Positions 6,291 through 6,800 of a DNA stretch of 6,800 bases are shown in pieces. A program made the position numbers and the translations under genes. The stretch's first letter is position 1; every line of letters starts with the position of its first letter. The DNA is from Candidatus Rokuibacteriota bacterium. GTDB taxonomy: Bacteria; Methylomirabilota; Methylomirabilia; Rokubacteriales; CSP1-6. Below the pieces are notes generated by a model. It worked only from the letters and a program-made list of their open reading frames with translations, was not told where the DNA came from and ran no database searches. The stretch is taken from NCBI GenBank assembly GCA_003221435.1, contig QHRS01000164.1, forward strand, positions 15,504-22,303. The letters run 5' to 3'.

Positions 6291-6800
6291 CTCGACTCCT
6301 CCCTGTTCGAGGCCGCCCGGAGCACCGCTTTCAGAAATTCCCGCTCCGGCAGGGCGCCCTCGAACTGCACCCGCTCGTTAATGACGACCTTCGGCACGGC
6401 CATCACCCGGTACTGCCGCGCCAGGTCCGGGAATTCGCCGGCCTCGATGCAGTCGGCGCGGACATTCTTCGATGCGACCGCCATGTGCTGAGCCAGGCGC
6501 ACGGCCCGGGGACAGTAGGGTCAGGTCGGAGTCGAAAAGACCCGGATATGCACGGGTGCCGGCAGCTCGGCGAGCGCCGTCTTCGTCTCCGCGGAGAGAT
6601 CGGGCTCGCCCGTCGACGCGACGACGATGGAGTCGATGAGATTCGTGAACTCGTAGCCGGACGGTATCCCGAAGAAGCGGATGCCGTAGTCGCGCGCGCC
6701 CTCCACCGCGATCGCGGGCACCTGGTCGACACCGTACGTCTCGGCCTTCGCCCGATCGATCGCCGGATTCAGCACCTCGACGGAGAGCCTGTCGTCCAGC
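6287..6800 (-). CDS. Selenocysteine-containing PDO/glutaredoxin-like protein (U-P-Y-C), N-terminus beyond the window
   Basis: A thiol-disulfide oxidoreductase of the protein disulfide oxidoreductase (two-thioredoxin-fold) type. The frame enters at 6800 as LDDRLSVEVLNPAIDRAKA and continues through YGVDQVPAIAVEG with a cis-Pro and GIPSGYEFTNLIDSIV; this is the end of a first thioredoxin fold whose own CxxC would be off the window. A second fold starts at HIRVFSTPT and reaches the in-frame TGA at 6523-6521, followed by PYCPRAVRLAQHMAVAS. Homologues have CPYC here, so the UGA replaces the first, nucleophilic Cys and gives U-P-Y-C. The fold then has EAGEFPDLARQYRVMAVPKVVIN with cis-Pro, and the stop at 6289-6287 overlaps the peroxiredoxin ATG. 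A SECIS-like hairpin follows. It likely reduces the peroxiredoxin (inference). Whether it carries a signal peptide cannot be seen. Confidence 0.87.
6296..6303 (-). promoter_or_regulatory. Ribosome binding site of the Sec-peroxiredoxin
   Basis: GGGAGGAG lies inside the last codons of the PDO-like gene, five bases before the peroxiredoxin ATG at 6290. With the ATGA overlap it marks 6290 as the true start and indicates coupled but efficient translation. Confidence 0.8.
6490..6507 (-). promoter_or_regulatory. Candidate bacterial SECIS element of the PDO-like gene
   Basis: The mRNA reads GGGCCGUGCGCCUGGCUC. GGGCC pairs with GGCUC (five pairs, one of them G-U) around an eight-base loop GUGCGCCU. 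The loop starts 18 nt after the UGA at 6523-6521 and begins with GU, matching distance and loop start of the element in the neighbouring peroxiredoxin. The stem is shorter than the other one and, in such GC-rich sequence, weaker evidence alone. Folding was done by eye. Confidence 0.55.

Noticed and set aside
1..6800. CRISPR arrays, tRNA or rRNA genes, riboswitches
   Set aside because: No spaced direct repeats, cloverleaf, rRNA-like segment or recognisable aptamer was seen on either strand by eye.

Overview
The window is about 6.8 kb of very GC-rich, gene-dense bacterial DNA. GC-biased codon choice, short intergenic gaps, ATGA start/stop overlaps, a barrel-like outer-membrane protein and exported redox enzymes suggest a Gram-negative soil or sediment lineage. 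A Rokubacteria/Methylomirabilota- or deltaproteobacteria-like origin is an inference from style, not a determination.

Layout: (1) 1-2703, minus strand: a probable three-gene unit read in the order outer-membrane barrel-like protein (1957-2703), exported PQQ-type sugar dehydrogenase of the YliI/Asd family (908-1960) and ChrA-type chromate transporter (1-857, running off the left edge). The first two overlap by ATGA; a good sigma70-like promoter lies at 2795-2823. (2) 2704-2988: a divergent intergenic region with the promoter, a 19-codon upstream ORF, a palindrome and a possible mobile-element remnant. (3) 2989-4197, plus strand: a lone MFS transporter. (4) 4172-6800, minus strand: a probable operon read in the order PDO/thioredoxin-like protein (6287-6800, running off the right edge), exported peroxiredoxin (5745-6290), class III omega-aminotransferase (4382-5708, frameshifted) and a small two-helix membrane protein (4172-4369).

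The main discovery is in the fourth block. The two redox genes each look broken by one in-frame TGA, but each TGA falls exactly on the catalytic cysteine position: the peroxidatic Cys of the peroxiredoxin (SPG-U-TTEF) and the first Cys of the CPYC motif of the PDO-like protein (TPT-U-PYC). Each TGA is followed by a stem-loop whose apical loop starts with GU, 17-18 nt downstream, as expected of bacterial SECIS elements. I read both as selenoproteins, translationally coupled by an ATGA overlap, forming a selenium-dependent peroxide-reduction pair. The peroxiredoxin has no cysteine at all, so it must rely on an outside reductant; the neighbouring U-x-x-C protein is the obvious candidate.

The aminotransferase is different: it is split by a true frame change at about 5331-5336, where roughly ten conserved residues are missing. 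That is a small deletion, either real or an assembly error.
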